Origin: Rhizoctonia solani
Lineage: Eukaryota; Basidiomycota; Agaricomycetes; Cantharellales; Ceratobasidiaceae
DNA: 64,000 bases
Reading direction: 5' to 3'
Assembly (NCBI RefSeq): GCF_016906535.1
Contig: NC_057381.1
Coordinates: 744,001 to 808,000, forward strand
The notes under the pieces were generated by a model, which saw only the letters and a program-made list of their open reading frames with translations, made no database searches and had not been told where the DNA came from. This document shows positions 37,234 through 49,457 of this stretch, one piece after another. The first letter of the stretch is position 1. The number at the start of each line of letters is the position of its first letter. Position numbers and translations under genes: made by a program.

Positions 37234-40200
37234 ATGAGCTCCTTACTTACCCTCGTATTTGTCTATTTGCTTGGTGGACTCACATTTATTCCCCTTGTCA
37301 TCTGCGCCGGTCTCTACGTTGTTCTGTATATCACACCACCAATTGGAGACCCCGACCCCGCAAAACGAATCAAAAATGAACTACAAGCATCATCCAGCGA
37401 TTCATCCGTCGAAGAGAAACCCCCCGCGGAAGTTTCATCTCCAGATCTTCCGCCACCCCGACTAAAACCATTACAAGGATGGATTGTTGCTCGACGAACA
37501 TTTGAAGAATCGCCCTCGGATGCCACTTACATGGGAATGATGCGGTCATTCCTTGATTCTCGCTCCAAAGATCGACGGCCACGCGACACATACTATGCTG
37601 TTCTCAAAGGCACTGTACTTTATCTCTACGAAGATGAAGCCATGGCCGAATGTTCTGCTGCCCTGGATGCGGGTGCCTACACAGTAGAAATCTGGCCACA
37701 TGATGGTTTACTTGATGGAGAGCTCTTTGCGAAGCGCAACTGCATTCGGTTTAGCACCAAGTCTTCCAGCCCCGGGAATAGTCCGAACTATATGGCCAGT
37801 GTCTCCAAGAATATGAAGCTCGCAGACGAGAATGAGGCCACGGAAGATGAAATGGGTGAGACAAGAGACAAGACCGACTCTAATTTGGTGGACGAACGTT
37901 CAAAGAAGCGTCGTGCAGCATTCGACTTATCTCAACCATGGCACCTATTTATCAAGAATAATTCAGACATGGAGGATTGGTACTTTGCTCTCGTCCAAGC
38001 CTCCTCCCCTGTTCCAGTTGGTGCCACGGATCCATCTAGCCCACTCGGTTCCGTATTTAGTAGTTCAGATATGGCTCACCTCGTAGCTACACTGGACGCA
38101 CAACCCGATGCTATACCCACGAGGTGGCTGAACGCTTTGCTTGGACGCCTCTTCTTCTCCGTCTATCGTACTGCCAAGGTCGAGGCTTATATCCTAGGCC
38201 GGCTGGCAAGCAAACTCGCAAAGGTAAAGCGACCGGGGTTCCTCACAGCGCTAAGTGTGCGCGAAGTCAGTGTTGGTTCTCGTCCTCCCACGATCGCCAC
38301 CCCAATGCTTAAGGAGCTCACGCGCTGGGGAGACGCTGCATTGGAATTGAAATTCTTGTTCGATGGCGAATTGAGATTGACTATCGCTGCTACGGCCGAA
38401 GTGAGCCTTGGGGCAAGGTTTCGCCCATATGTTGTGCAACTGGTACTGGCGGTTGTGGTTCGGAAGATTGAAGGCAATGTGCTTGTAAAAGTCAAGCGCC
38501 CTCCGTCCAACAGAATCTGGTATGGATTTACCTCGATGCCTAAGTTGGAGATCGATGTTCTTCCAGTCGTGAGCGACCGAGAGATCAAATGGGGCGTTGT
38601 TCTCAAGCCAATAGAGACACAGCTAAAAGAGATAGTAAGTTTAGTGATTAATCTATCAAGCGTCCTGAAGTTATACGCACCACTCCACTTCTATTCTCAT
38701 CAACTTTATTCACGCACTTGCTTTCCTCAGATTCGAGAATCAATCGTCATGCCTAACATGGACGATATACCCTTCTTTGAGTCCAGCGGCTACCACCATC
38801 GGGGCGGGATCTGGCCTGATGCTGCACGTCGACAATATAACCCTGAGAAAGACGATCCTTCAACCACACCGAACCCAGCTGTGGACATGTCGACACCTCT
38901 TGAAGCGTCTGATAAAAGCTCTGCTTCTGCACCTCCGTCTGTCATGGGTCTTGCTACCGATGCATCTCGCCCACGGTCAAGCACCGAGCTTCCAGCTGTA
39001 TCCGAATCTACACCTAATTTACCTCTTTCCCCCAAATCCAAACCCTCGATGACTGTCGATGAACCGAACACAGCTAACCCTGAAGGTCTGGTGCCAACCT
39101 CCGACAGCGCGCGAAGTCGATCTCCATCTCCTGTCGGAATCAAGGTCAATTCGGTCGAGGAACAAATGCCGAGAAAGGAGATGGAAAAAGACAAGCCCAA
39201 AGCGGTACCGTTGCCAGCAGTTGTCACGTCGTCGAAACGGTCGTCCTGGTTCTCTCGCACACCTGTGTCTCTGTCTTCTAGCTCTAGTCCGGTCGATGGC
39301 CCTCGCGGGCGCACTATTGATTTACAATCCGGGGCGACTTCAGCCAAGGCCACTACAACCGGCGTTCGTGAACACTCTACCCCTCGTTCGCCTGTATTAC
39401 TCGAGGTCGGGGAAGGTAGTGAGATGGCGCGCGCTTCGAGCAGTCCCCCTCGCATCAATATGTCTGAAACCAACAACAGCGGGCCTAGTCCGACAGTGGT
39501 TTCGTCAGGCACCAGCGGACATGCTGAAGCGCCTACTCAGGATACGTTTCCCGATGACCAGACCGACGTCCCGAATGACCCAACGCCTACAGGAAATAAT
39601 ACTACATTCCGTCCCCCTACGCCTATGTTGACCATTAATGGCACTCGTCGCGCCACAGTTTCTCACCAAACCAGTAAATCTGCATCGGGAAATTTCTATA
39701 GCGGCGGTTCCGTGTCCAGTTCATCCCTCCCACAAGCAGAATCCTCGACCACTGCGGTATCTTCCGATAGCGAGCTTGTCAAGGGACCCATTTCTGGTAC
39801 TCCGCCAGACACATCGATCTCCTCCAACGTTTCCAGTCTCAACACTCCCAATGATGTACCTCAAGTGGATTCGAGGGATAACCATGAACTTACTCGTACC
39901 TTATCCAATAGCAGCAGCAATTCGCTCTCTGCAAATACGTCGGTAACATCATCCACAGCTCCTACTTCAACGGACATCTCTATTTCTCAAGATCCAACCA
40001 ACTCTGGGGCTAATTCTTTCCTGTCTGCATGGAAATCGCGAACGGCGGATAAACAGGCGATAAACAATGCAGCGAAGGAAGCGATGAAGAAATGGACGGT
40101 CGGTTGGAATAGCCTAAAGCGAGGGGTTGAAGAAGAAAGGGAGCGCAGGCGTAGTACAAATAATACTGGTGCTGCGAATAGTACCCAAGGCGATACTAGT

Positions 40201-41234
40201 GGCGTTGATGATGAAGGAAGCGGTAGTGATGCAGGTATGGGTGGAGTGGGATCAGCAAACAAAGCGGCAGGGAAGAAGACTTATGCGGAGCTCCGAGCAG
40301 GCAAGTTGGCCGATGGGTTTCGCCTTGTTAATTTCTTGCTAATATGCATATCAATTCAACAGAAGTAATGTCGCGACGTGAAGGGGGATCTACATCCGAC
40401 TCGAATAGTCTATCCTCATCCCCAAAACCACGACCTACCAGCCTTTCAGTTGTCCCCTCCGCCCCTCGAACCACGACGGAGGTTCAAATTCATTCACCAG
40501 ATTTATTCGATTCATCAAAGCCGATAATCGAGCAGCCAAAGCCAATCGGCACACAACCTGGAAGAGCCGCTACAATGACGATCCCTGGCATTCACGCCAG
40601 CCACCAGGGAGAGGTCATGTCACTAGGGTCCGCACCGGCTCCAATCGACACTTCCAACAAGGATAAGGACAAGGCACAAGACAAACTAATGGACCGAGAG
40701 AAGAGCCTATCACCAACCGGGCGACCATCTTCGATTCAGAATGTCTATCGATTGTTTGGCCAGCGCACAATTAGCACCAATAGTAACGATGCCCCGAACC
40801 TAACTGGAAGCAACGAAATCCTGAAGCAACCCAAAGCAGCAGCATCGTCAGCATCAATCGACACAATCTCCGTTACACCAACTGACGACGAGCCCCCTGC
40901 CGAAATCACATTTTCGCCATCTACTCCTAGATCTAGCACACCTGCACCTTTGTTTCCCTCTCGTTCGGTTCCCAATGGTTTGCCTACTCCCAAATCACCA
41001 CCCGCGGCTCTCCCTCCAAGTAAAGACTCTGCGACAATGTCTGCGGCGTCCGAGGCCCTGAAGAAGCTGGCGGCAGACGATGCAGCCCGAACCTCTCGAC
41101 CACACTCCCCACACGTAGCCAATACTGCCTCAGCCGAAAACGAGGATACATCAGGAGCTTCTACCCCCAGTGACCCCCACAGAGCTACTTCCCCACCGCC
41201 GTTCCCTCCACGGGCACCAGTGACAGCGAGTTGA
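37234..41234 (+). CDS. NVJ2: ER-anchored SMP/PH lipid-transfer protein (Nvj2/TEX2 family)
   Basis: Start at 37234; the preceding in-frame GTG is not used as a start. The N-terminal hydrophobic hairpin (LLTLVFVYLLGGLTFIPLV, then CAGLYVVLYI) anchors the protein in the ER. A PH-like domain follows (LQGWIVARRTF ... TYYAVLKGTVLYLYEDE), then the SMP domain (TRWLNALLGRLFFSVYRT, LRLTIAATAEVSLGARF, PSNRIWYGFTSMPKLEIDVL, ending MPNMDDIPFF). SMP domains carry lipids at membrane contact sites; yeast Nvj2 acts at the nucleus-vacuole junction and ER-Golgi contacts. The rest is a long Ser/Thr/Pro-rich tail. Intron 1 (38635-38730, 96 nt) has no in-frame stop. Intron 2 (40301-40362) starts GCAAGT (GC-AG) and joins YAELRA to EVMSRREGG. 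About 1,280 residues after splicing. Confidence 0.93.
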
Positions 41235-44200
41235 AGTTAATATCTCCCCACGTTTTGGAAGCGGCGCATGTATATTATATTTTTACTTCTGCTACACTTG
41301 CTTCGACTGCGAACGATTCATAAATTTAGGTCTTTTACGACCAACAGTTGATTAGTTACTCGAAAAGCCTGAGTGCTCCAGACACGTTTCTGCATAGTCG
41401 CCTCCTTTGCTTTCCCTATATTTGCATATGTAATATACGTCCATCTCAATCCGCATTGTGCATTTCTCCGTACTGGAGAATGGATTAACCGTAGCCTCCG
41501 TTATGTGTATATCAATGGTCAATGTCAACTCGGGCATTATTCGAGCCCAGTACTATGCGCAGTCGTATTTCAATAGTCTTCCCCTGGCCCCTGGCGCCGC
41601 TACTCTTGGTTGTTAGAATCCATGGCTGCAGTCGCTGGCCGTCTGGGGGACCTCATAGTCGCTCCAACTGGCCTGGGCTCCGGCGCTTGGCTGACCGGAA
41701 CCTTGGCAGCGTCCCGAGCACCGGGCAAGAACTTTATACCGCTTTCAAGTCCTCGAGTCGCGTCCCACGCCACAAGCTATCACCGCTCATATGGAATAGT
41801 ATGTATATGTTATTAAAAACAGGAAGATAAGTATACGTGGTCGCATAGGGGTATCATATCATGGGTGGCGCACACGCATATGTTCATTTGGACAACTCTA
41901 ACAGAAAGATTACCACTACGTCCACGTACCAAACACGAAGCGTTTCTGGGTGGTTTTCCCGTGCAATCTATCCCTAAGCAGGTGCATTACTTACCCATTG
42001 GGTTGTTTGCTCTGAAGATCTACCCTCAGATGTCTGGTAAGGTTCTAACTGTCACCGACACCAGGTGAAAGTTTGAATGCACCACGGTGGCCCGTTCTCG
42101 AAAGGTTGACTTGGATCAAAAGACTTATTTCTTATTTTAGTTATGTAGATTGACTTGAATAATTTGGCTCGATAAACCCTAGAAGGGGGGATGTTACTAG
42201 TGTTTCCGCTGGAAGATACCCCCTGAGCCCCAAGCTCTTTGCTTTTTTTTCTTCTCCAGCTCATATAATTTTAGTACCGGACGGGTATCAAGAGATTCTA
42301 ACTCTTATGATAAGCAAGGAGAAAGTTTGGGCTTTTTTCATAGCCATCAAGGTGTTCTTGTAGATTCTAAGAACAGGCGGGGGGTCGATTTACCAAATGC
42401 GATGTACATATATGCGTATCCCACAGTACTCCTTAAGGGAGGGTCACAATAGAATGGTATAGCCCTGGGCAAGATACCTGGGTGATCTGTGGAAAGTTAC
42501 GAAACATTTGACACACGTATGAACACGTTTGAACATATGACATTCCGGGACATACCATGCCTTGGTGCTATCAAACCCGATTCTCTAGTCTCTGGTATAT
42601 ATCATTGCTGGTAAACTTTATCGAGCGAATTCTCCAACGGTTATTTCGGGCAGCATGTATACAGAGCCCTCTCATTTTTTGGAATAGCTGGGTAGATCTA
42701 GGTGGACTCAAGAAACTCGGAACTCAATTGCGAGCGCAGTTAACCTTGTGCAGTCTCATGGCTCCTCACAGCGTGCTCACGGACAATGCAACGTCTCTTT
42801 TCTCATTGAGCATGTGTGTGTTTACCCTTTCATGGTACCCTTTCAGCCCGAATGCATGGTATTCATAAACCGTTACACCTTAACCTACCTGCGACGGACG
42901 AGTCATATTCAATATATCGCATACAGCACATCGGCAAGTTCCATTCTCCCCACTCTGCTACCACACTCTAAGACCCAGGATCTTATCAACGCTACTCAGT
43001 TAAGATAATCTACTTCGAATAGCCTATTTTGAACAATTCAACGAACGAGTGAACTGACGTATTAATCTAAACTTCCGCTGGGACCTCGGGGCGATCATTG
43101 CTCGAGTTAGGAACCCATTGAATATACGAAATTCATCTAGTAATGCGAGCCCCGGAATCACGCTTCTTAGTCCGAGTTTACCGATTTCGCTTGCATTGCG
43201 TACTACACATGTGTATAATCCACCCGACCGCAAGCTGACTTGTTCAAAGAGCGGTATTCAAGTTTGGCTCATCTTGTCCGAGCCATGTGAAACTCGTTGA
43301 AACTAGTCACCCAATCTCTCAAATCCCCGCTTTTTTTCTTTTCTTTTCTTTCTTGCCAGTACCGGTCACAGGGGTCGTGATGATTGTCACTCGAGGCAAA
43401 CCAAGATGTACATGAACAGCTTAGAGGGGGGGTGGAGTGGATAAAAGTGATGAACCCGGGATTTTCCTTGCCGATGAATTGTGGTATAAAGGTCCATATC
43501 TATGGTATCACTACAGACAAAAGTGGCGGTAGGGATGCTCAGGGTAGCGACAGTCTGCGACCATCTATGTGAAGAATTGTCGCTCAAAGCTGGGTAAAGA
43601 CTAGTTTCAGCCTCCTGTCAAGAGAATACCTCGAATGACCACCTGCAGATAGGCACTGGGGTTGTGGTATTTTGACTCTTCGGCACCTTTGGTGCGTGGG
43701 CGTGCATTAAGTCCATTCATAGAAAAAGGACTGTAACTACACGGGCATACCCCGAGTCGCAAGCTTTTACTCCTAAATTTGCTTTTAGAATCCGCATACA
43801 CCGACGCATAACACTACGTGTCACTACTAATCTACAGGCGGACAATGCAATCCGCTCGTGTGGTTGATCCTGAACAAGCTTAGCATATTCCGCAAAACAA
43901 GCGCAACATGCTACAACATCTTTAGCGTCGCTAATCGAATATGACGTGTTACTTGACTGCCGAACTCAATAGCACGAGTTTGTGAGAAGTAGGGTGGGGC
44001 CGTAGATCGATGTACTTGACTGTTGGAATTCCCGAAACCTTGAGGGCGTCGAAGCCGCGATATGCATGTACTATGGATCTACAAAGTTACTTGGAACAGG
44101 ATTTTATTCAACGTAACAAATTGTAGTGTCGTTTCCACCCAATCGTTAACACAATAGGTGGTGGTATCTTACAAATTATGGCCATCTGTATCGATTCAGA

Positions 44201-44708
44201 GCCACACTGGACATGTGCACAGAGCTCAAAGGAAACGTGTTTAGCTGGATGCGTTGCTTTCATTCCCCTATTCTACTTGAAGAAGAAATTCATTCAAGTG
44301 CCAATCTGAAGTAAACCTCGATCATATAACTCATGTGTATACAGAATCGGGTCCGGGACCGAGTATGTCTGATATGTATCAAACCTTGTGATCCAGGGGG
44401 GTGCTTCCAATTCAAAGACAAATTAATGATACAGTAACCGCGCTACGACAGATGTCGACGTTCACGCCAGCTTGTAAAGTGAGAATTTAATTCATTTCTC
44501 CCTTTTATAGCGACCCAAGACGCGCACAGAGAGATCTTCCTACCCGGGGGCCGGCTCCCAAGGTCAACCAAACACACATGCGTTTTCAAGCCACAACTGC
44601 GCAAAATACCATTCGCTCAAGATAACAATAACACAACAATTCCCAACAGCCTCTCGCATTGGCTTAGACAAACAACTCTCCCTCCCCTCTACTCGAGCAC
44701 ATACACCA
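41235..44708. other. Gene-poor stretch of about 3.5 kb
   Basis: Only short openings without motifs or splice support. Pyrimidine-rich runs lie near 42242 and 43328. It separates the convergent 3' ends of NVJ2 and the RRM-like gene, so no promoters are needed here, which makes its length notable. Confidence 0.55.
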
Positions 44709-45740
44709 TCACTCGTTGATCGACACACCTACAAGCGCCCTTTGGACCTCGCTCAATGCCTTGTCTGCACCTCCAGAGCCCTTGTTGATACCAGCTCCAG
44801 CACTCGCGCTCGGTCGACGAACTCCAAGACCGGCAGCCACCATTCGCTTACCAGGCTCACCAATCCTTGGACCGCTACGCTCGCCCTCTCCACCGCTCCC
44901 TCCCTCTTCAGCAAGCTCGCCCGAGCTCAGCTGCGGAGACGCGCTCGAAATGAGCGAGTTCAAGGTCGGGTGGGACGGGAGATTCGGAAGCGTCGGGGAC
45001 GCGCTGCCCGTCGTGTTTCCCTTGGCAGTGGCTGACGCAGTGCTCCACATCGACGCGCCAGACGAGCGACCGAGGCTTCCGGTATTAAGACCCGGTCCGG
45101 GCGCGTTGGTGTTCGGGCGAGGGACGGATGTACCGGCGCCAAAGCTTCCCATTGCGCCCCCGCTAAACGAAGCGCGAGACGCGTGGCCCTTGTATGCGAC
45201 TGAACCCGAGTGTCCATGGCCCTTTTGGTGAGGTGGGCGTGGGATCAGATTACGCGTCATGGACGGATAAGGTGAATGAATGGATACTCACATGAGCACG
45301 CTGTTGTACAGCCTGGATAATGCTTTGCGCCTCGGGCCCGTCATAAGGCTTGATCTGAATGCGGGTCGTCGAGGCGGGACTGAGCAGCGCAGCAGGCGGG
45401 GACAACAACGTATTCAAATACGCCTTTTTGGCTGTACGGTAATAACAAATCTATTTAGGGAACACTTGAAATAGCGATTCGAATTGGACATACCGACGGC
45501 CGCATCATTAAACACGAGCAACAGACTGGTGTCGTCAACCCACTTGATCCTGAATCCGCCGCGGTCCTGGTCGTATTCAGCAAACGCCTGTTGGACATCA
45601 CGTGTCTTGAGGGATTGGGGGAAGCCCGAGAGGGACAGGATACGCGTAACACAGGCGGAGAGTTGTTGGGGAGGAGGGGGAGGAGGGGGTGCCATGCCCA
45701 TGTTCATGGGACCCATATTCATTGGCATAGTCATCGCCAT
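44709..45740 (-). CDS. RRM-like protein resembling R3HCC1/R3HCC1L
   Basis: Start at 45740 (MAMTMPMNMGPMNMGMAPPP), a Met/Pro-rich lead, then an RRM-like fold: TRILSLSGFPQSLKTRDVQQ, AFAEYDQDRGGFRIKWVDDT, SLLLVFNDAAV, and across an intron (gtatgt...acag) AKKAYLNTLLSPPAALL. The sequence order strand, FP..L.T.D...AF..Y, FRIKWVDDT..L.VF matches the RRM-like domain at the C-terminus of animal R3HCC1 proteins. A third exon after HGHSGSVAYKG is a long Ser/Gly/Pro-rich tail ending LVGVSINE. No R3H domain is seen. RNA binding is probable from the fold; the cellular role is unknown. Same strand as FCP1, 558 bp downstream of it. Confidence 0.78.
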
Positions 45741-46298
45741 AATAAATTTATTTCAGAAAAGAGTAGAGTGTGGGTGGGTGGGACGTGGTTCGAAAAGAGA
45801 TGACTTGGGGTTAACAAGACCGATTATACCTGTACGAAAAAGGTCAGCGCCGCGAAACAAGGCCTATCCGGTGAGAAAACTAACCACAGAATAAACGTAT
45901 TGACAAGGCGTGCTAGCTAAACACCAATATAAAACGACAGCTTTCTTTATTCTAGAAAGTGATTCACAAAAAAAAACAGCTGGAGGGAACACGGACGACG
46001 GAGTTTCAGTGAGGAGAGACAAGGTAACTGGGAACGGTACACACACCACTTGGTGACGGATAAATAACCGCCCCTAAACCAGTTATGTAATCCGAAGGCA
46101 TAATTGATCGACAGATACTTTGCAGCCACAGGGAAGCAATATCGAGGGACAGTAGACAACATAGCAGTGTTAATTATAATCCTACATCACAAAACCTGAC
46201 GAGACTACGTATTACATTGCACAGCCTGGAGATCGTATGTTGATACTGAACGAATAATTATGATCCATTTTTTCCACCAAAACTGATTGTCACGAGTT
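45741..46298. promoter_or_regulatory. Intergenic between FCP1 3' end and the RRM-like gene
   Basis: 558 bp containing the FCP1 3' UTR and the RRM-like gene promoter. A poly-A run lies near 45968. No gene seen. Confidence 0.5.
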
Positions 46299-49200
46299 TT
46301 ATCCCTCTGTCTCCTCTTCCTCCTCTTCCTCCCCTTCTCCGAATAAACCGTCGGCTAGAAAGTCTTCAATGTCCGAGTCGCTAGAGGACGATGACGAGTC
46401 ATCATCATCATCATCGTCTTCCCCGTTGGCCGTGACACCATTAACTTCCATCTCGGTCCCAAGCCGACTCGACCCCCTCATCTCGGTCAGTCTTTTCCGT
46501 TTTGCAAGAGGAGACCTCGTCATTGGATCATTAGGATCCAGGCCGCTCGTAACAATCCCAGCCGTGATACTTCGTTGTCGTTTCAACGGCTGGGACGAAC
46601 CAGGAACAGGGGTACTCCCTCGACTATAACCCAAACCAAGAGTCAGATTATAACACCCCCTTCCCCTGCGAATAAGAACGAACGGAAACGCACCTGGAAA
46701 CACTCCCATCATCAGTTTCAGTATCCGAATCCATCAACGCGTCCAACTCGGCCTGATAATCGAACCCATGCAGAATATTATCCACCTGCTCGCGCACTTC
46801 GGCCTCTAAAGGCGTCCCAATCCCCGACTCGCCCACCAAACCGGGATTGGGGGCGCTTTCTTCTTCCTCGACGACGAGCGCCATCTCGGTCGGGCCCGCG
46901 GTCGGGTCCGCGTTGGTTCGGGTCTTTTCTTCCTCCCTGTTGCGCCTGATCAGGTCGTCCCGGTCCGCAGGGTCGAGAAGGTAATCTTCCTCGGGCGCAC
47001 GGGTCCACGTCGTTACTACCCGATGGAGCCATTCGGGCCTGACGATCGCAATGGTCCCTCGTGCGCGCGCTTGGTTGACTTTTTCGGTTCCGCGCTGTGG
47101 GGGAGGGTAGGGAGAGGGGAAGGGGAGAAGCCAAGGGAGAGAACAAAAGAAGTGATAGAGGGGGAATGGGTGACCCAGGAGGGCGGGGAATAGAGAATTA
47201 AAATGTCAGTTCCTAGGTCGGGTTCTGCCCCCCTGTCTCGATCGTGCGTACCTTGGCGGCAACAACGTGAGTGATCTCGGGCCCAAGTCTGGCATGGCAC
47301 CGTGCACCAAACAATTCGGACTGGCGCCAGTATTCGGACCTGTCCGTAGATTAGTATACATCGCGTGGAATAGAATAGTATGACTTGCGAAGTGGGATCT
47401 ACGTTCATGGGTATAACGCTCGAGAATAGTATATGCGTGCCTTGAAGAACCCGGCGTTTAATGTTTGGTATAATTTTCTACAAGGAGCGCGAGTTAAGAT
47501 GGGAAAAGAATAAAGACAAGTGGCACGAACCTGGACATTAAAGTTCCTGGGACCATTTCTTCGTGATTTGGGATTAGCATTGACCCATTCTTTTTCGTAA
47601 GCCTCGTAAAACCGGGCATGAATCTCGTCCAACAGCTGACCAAAAGGTTAGTCCCATCCCACCCTATTAAAAACAAGCCAAACCCACCAAAGCAATTCGA
47701 TCCAGCTCTCTATCATCGTCTCTCAAAACGGCCCGAGCAGGCGCATTCGCCTGGACCTGATCAGGCTGATTACCAGCGACAGGATCCTCAGCAACCATAG
47801 CCTCCAAGCGCTTCGCAAGCGGCCTCTCCTCTCGGACGGCCTCGATCAAACTCTCGCGCACGGAATCATCGTTTGGGCTCGGCTTGGCCTCGAGCTTGAC
47901 GCGGCGATTCGGAAGTGGCGACCTGCTCGAGGGTGGGCGTCGAGGACGAGAGAGAAGGGGTCGGGACGAGGGAGTCTGTCGCGGCAGCGGGTGGTGGGGG
48001 TTCGGCGGTCGAGTCTGTTTCGTCGGTGGTTGTTTCGCCTTCGCCTGGGGTGGGAGGGTCGGTGGGAGTTGGGTCTGTGATGGGCAGATTGTCAGCCGAG
48101 GTTGGCTCTTCTTCCAGCGGGGGTTGGGGCTGGGGCGGGGGGGTTGGAATCGTTGCGTGTGTAGGGCGGGGCGATCCTGGTGGAGTAGTGGTTTTTTGTT
48201 CAGACTCGGGTGCGGGTGTGGGTGCGGGGTCGGGTGCGGACTCGGCCTCGGCCTTGGGTGCAGGCACAGGCTGGGGAGCAGTCGCACCAGGAGGCAACTG
48301 CAAAGCGTCCTGCTGCTTGGGCAATAATCCAGCATTAATATCACCAATACCAACGAAAAAGTCGTCTAATGCAAAGGAACAATAAGTAAGACACGAATAG
48401 ACCAGACGGAGAAAACAACCGACAGGGAATGACTTTGACGAGGTTGTTCTGGTGGGTGTTCCAGACATCGGCGCGGTCGTCGATGATGACGACCATGACT
48501 GATCGACAGGGAACAAGCGTTCGATGTTCTTTTGTGTCATGCCTGGAAAAAGACGCATAATCGTGAGCAAAGGGGGAGACCGATACATGTTTCTAGGACT
48601 CACTCCCGCTCTCGTCCCGACTGAGGATACGACCGGCAAAGAGCGAACCGTCTGGGTCGATGGCCTTGCAGACTTCGGTCGCATAAGCGCGGGTGCCCAT
48701 GGTATAGACATGCATCTCATACTTGACGGACAAGTTGCGCAGGAACTGGGACAGACCAGGTCTGGAGCACGATGTAATGAGCCAAAAAGGCAGCGAAAAC
48801 ACAAGGACGAACCCACCTTGGTTTTATATAGTACCAGCACCCATCGGGACTCGAACCGTCGGCCAAGACAAAGCGAGCGACATCCCTGAGAGCGGTATAG
48901 TTGGGATTGGGCTCGCCCTGGGCCATCCACTCGCCTACGGTGGGGTCGACGGTGGCGTGGACAACGGTCTGGTCGAGATCGACGATGAGCGAGAGTTTGC
49001 GTGCCTTTGTCAGCCGCTCGGCCGTCTCCTGCTCGATGCGATAGGCCTCTTCGTGGGACACGGTGGGTCCGACGGCGTCATGGGTGAGGCGCACGGCATA
49101 TGTGCCCACCTCGTCTCCGCAGCTCGCACACATCCCACCCCACTCCACCGGGTGCTTGCATGCCTCCACCCGCGCAACCGCCGCTCCCCCGTCCCCGATC

Positions 49201-49397
49201 GTCTCCCCTTCCTCCACCCCCCATGACACCACCTGTCCTCCGTACGGCATCCGCACCTCTCCCCGCTCCCCACCCCGCCTCCACTTGAACAGCATAGTCC
49301 CCTTGCTCAACACCGCATCTCCTGCCACAACCAGCAGTCGTTCAACAGTAATAGGGCACCGCACTCCCAGCGACCCGAGACTTAGTGATTCAGACAT
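46299..49397 (-). CDS. FCP1: RNA polymerase II CTD phosphatase Fcp1
   Basis: Start at 49397 (MSESLSLGSLGV). N-terminal biotinyl/lipoyl-like lead typical of Fcp1 (GTMLFKWRRGG, MPYGGQVVSW), a CxxC pair, then the HAD-type phosphatase domain with the catalytic DxDxT motif LIVDLDQTVVHATVDPTV, WYYIKPRPGLSQFLRNLS, YEMHVYTMGTRAYA, FAGRILSRDESGS and the second acidic motif VVIIDDRADVW. A long Pro/Thr-rich insertion follows DFFVGIGDINAGLLPKQQ, then helices (LDEIHARFYEAYEKEW) and a BRCT domain (ARGTIAIVRPEWLHRVVTTW). The extreme C-terminus is acidic (DDDSSSSSSDSDIEDFLADG, then Glu-rich), as in Fcp1 proteins, where it binds TFIIF. The enzyme recycles Pol II by removing CTD phosphates. One base seems missing near 48498 (between PVDQS and MVVII); a further frame change is needed near 47920. 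Confidence 0.95.
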
Positions 49398-49457
49398 GGT
49401 GTTTAAAACAACATCACGTGCACAACAGCTAATCCATTCAAGATTCAATTTCAATTA
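49398..49457 (-). promoter_or_regulatory. 60-bp gap between SKI2 stop and FCP1 start
   Basis: The upstream gene SKI2 and downstream FCP1 lie head to tail on the minus strand with only 60 bp between stop and start codons. Terminator and promoter must overlap coding sequence or UTRs; read-through transcripts are possible. Confidence 0.5.

Noticed and set aside
42557..42868. 103-codon plus-strand opening with hydrophobic residues
   Set aside because: Overlaps another open frame, no motif, no promoter or splice signals.
46386..46415. TCATCA repeat as a microsatellite element
   Set aside because: It lies inside the FCP1 coding sequence and encodes the Asp-rich acidic tail typical of the family.
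47667..48385. Several 120-230 codon openings on both strands around 47.7-48.4 kb
   Set aside because: The plus-strand ones and one minus frame are shadows of the Pro/Thr-rich FCP1 insertion; only the frames that connect DFFVGIGDIN to RRVKLEAKPS carry conserved sequence.
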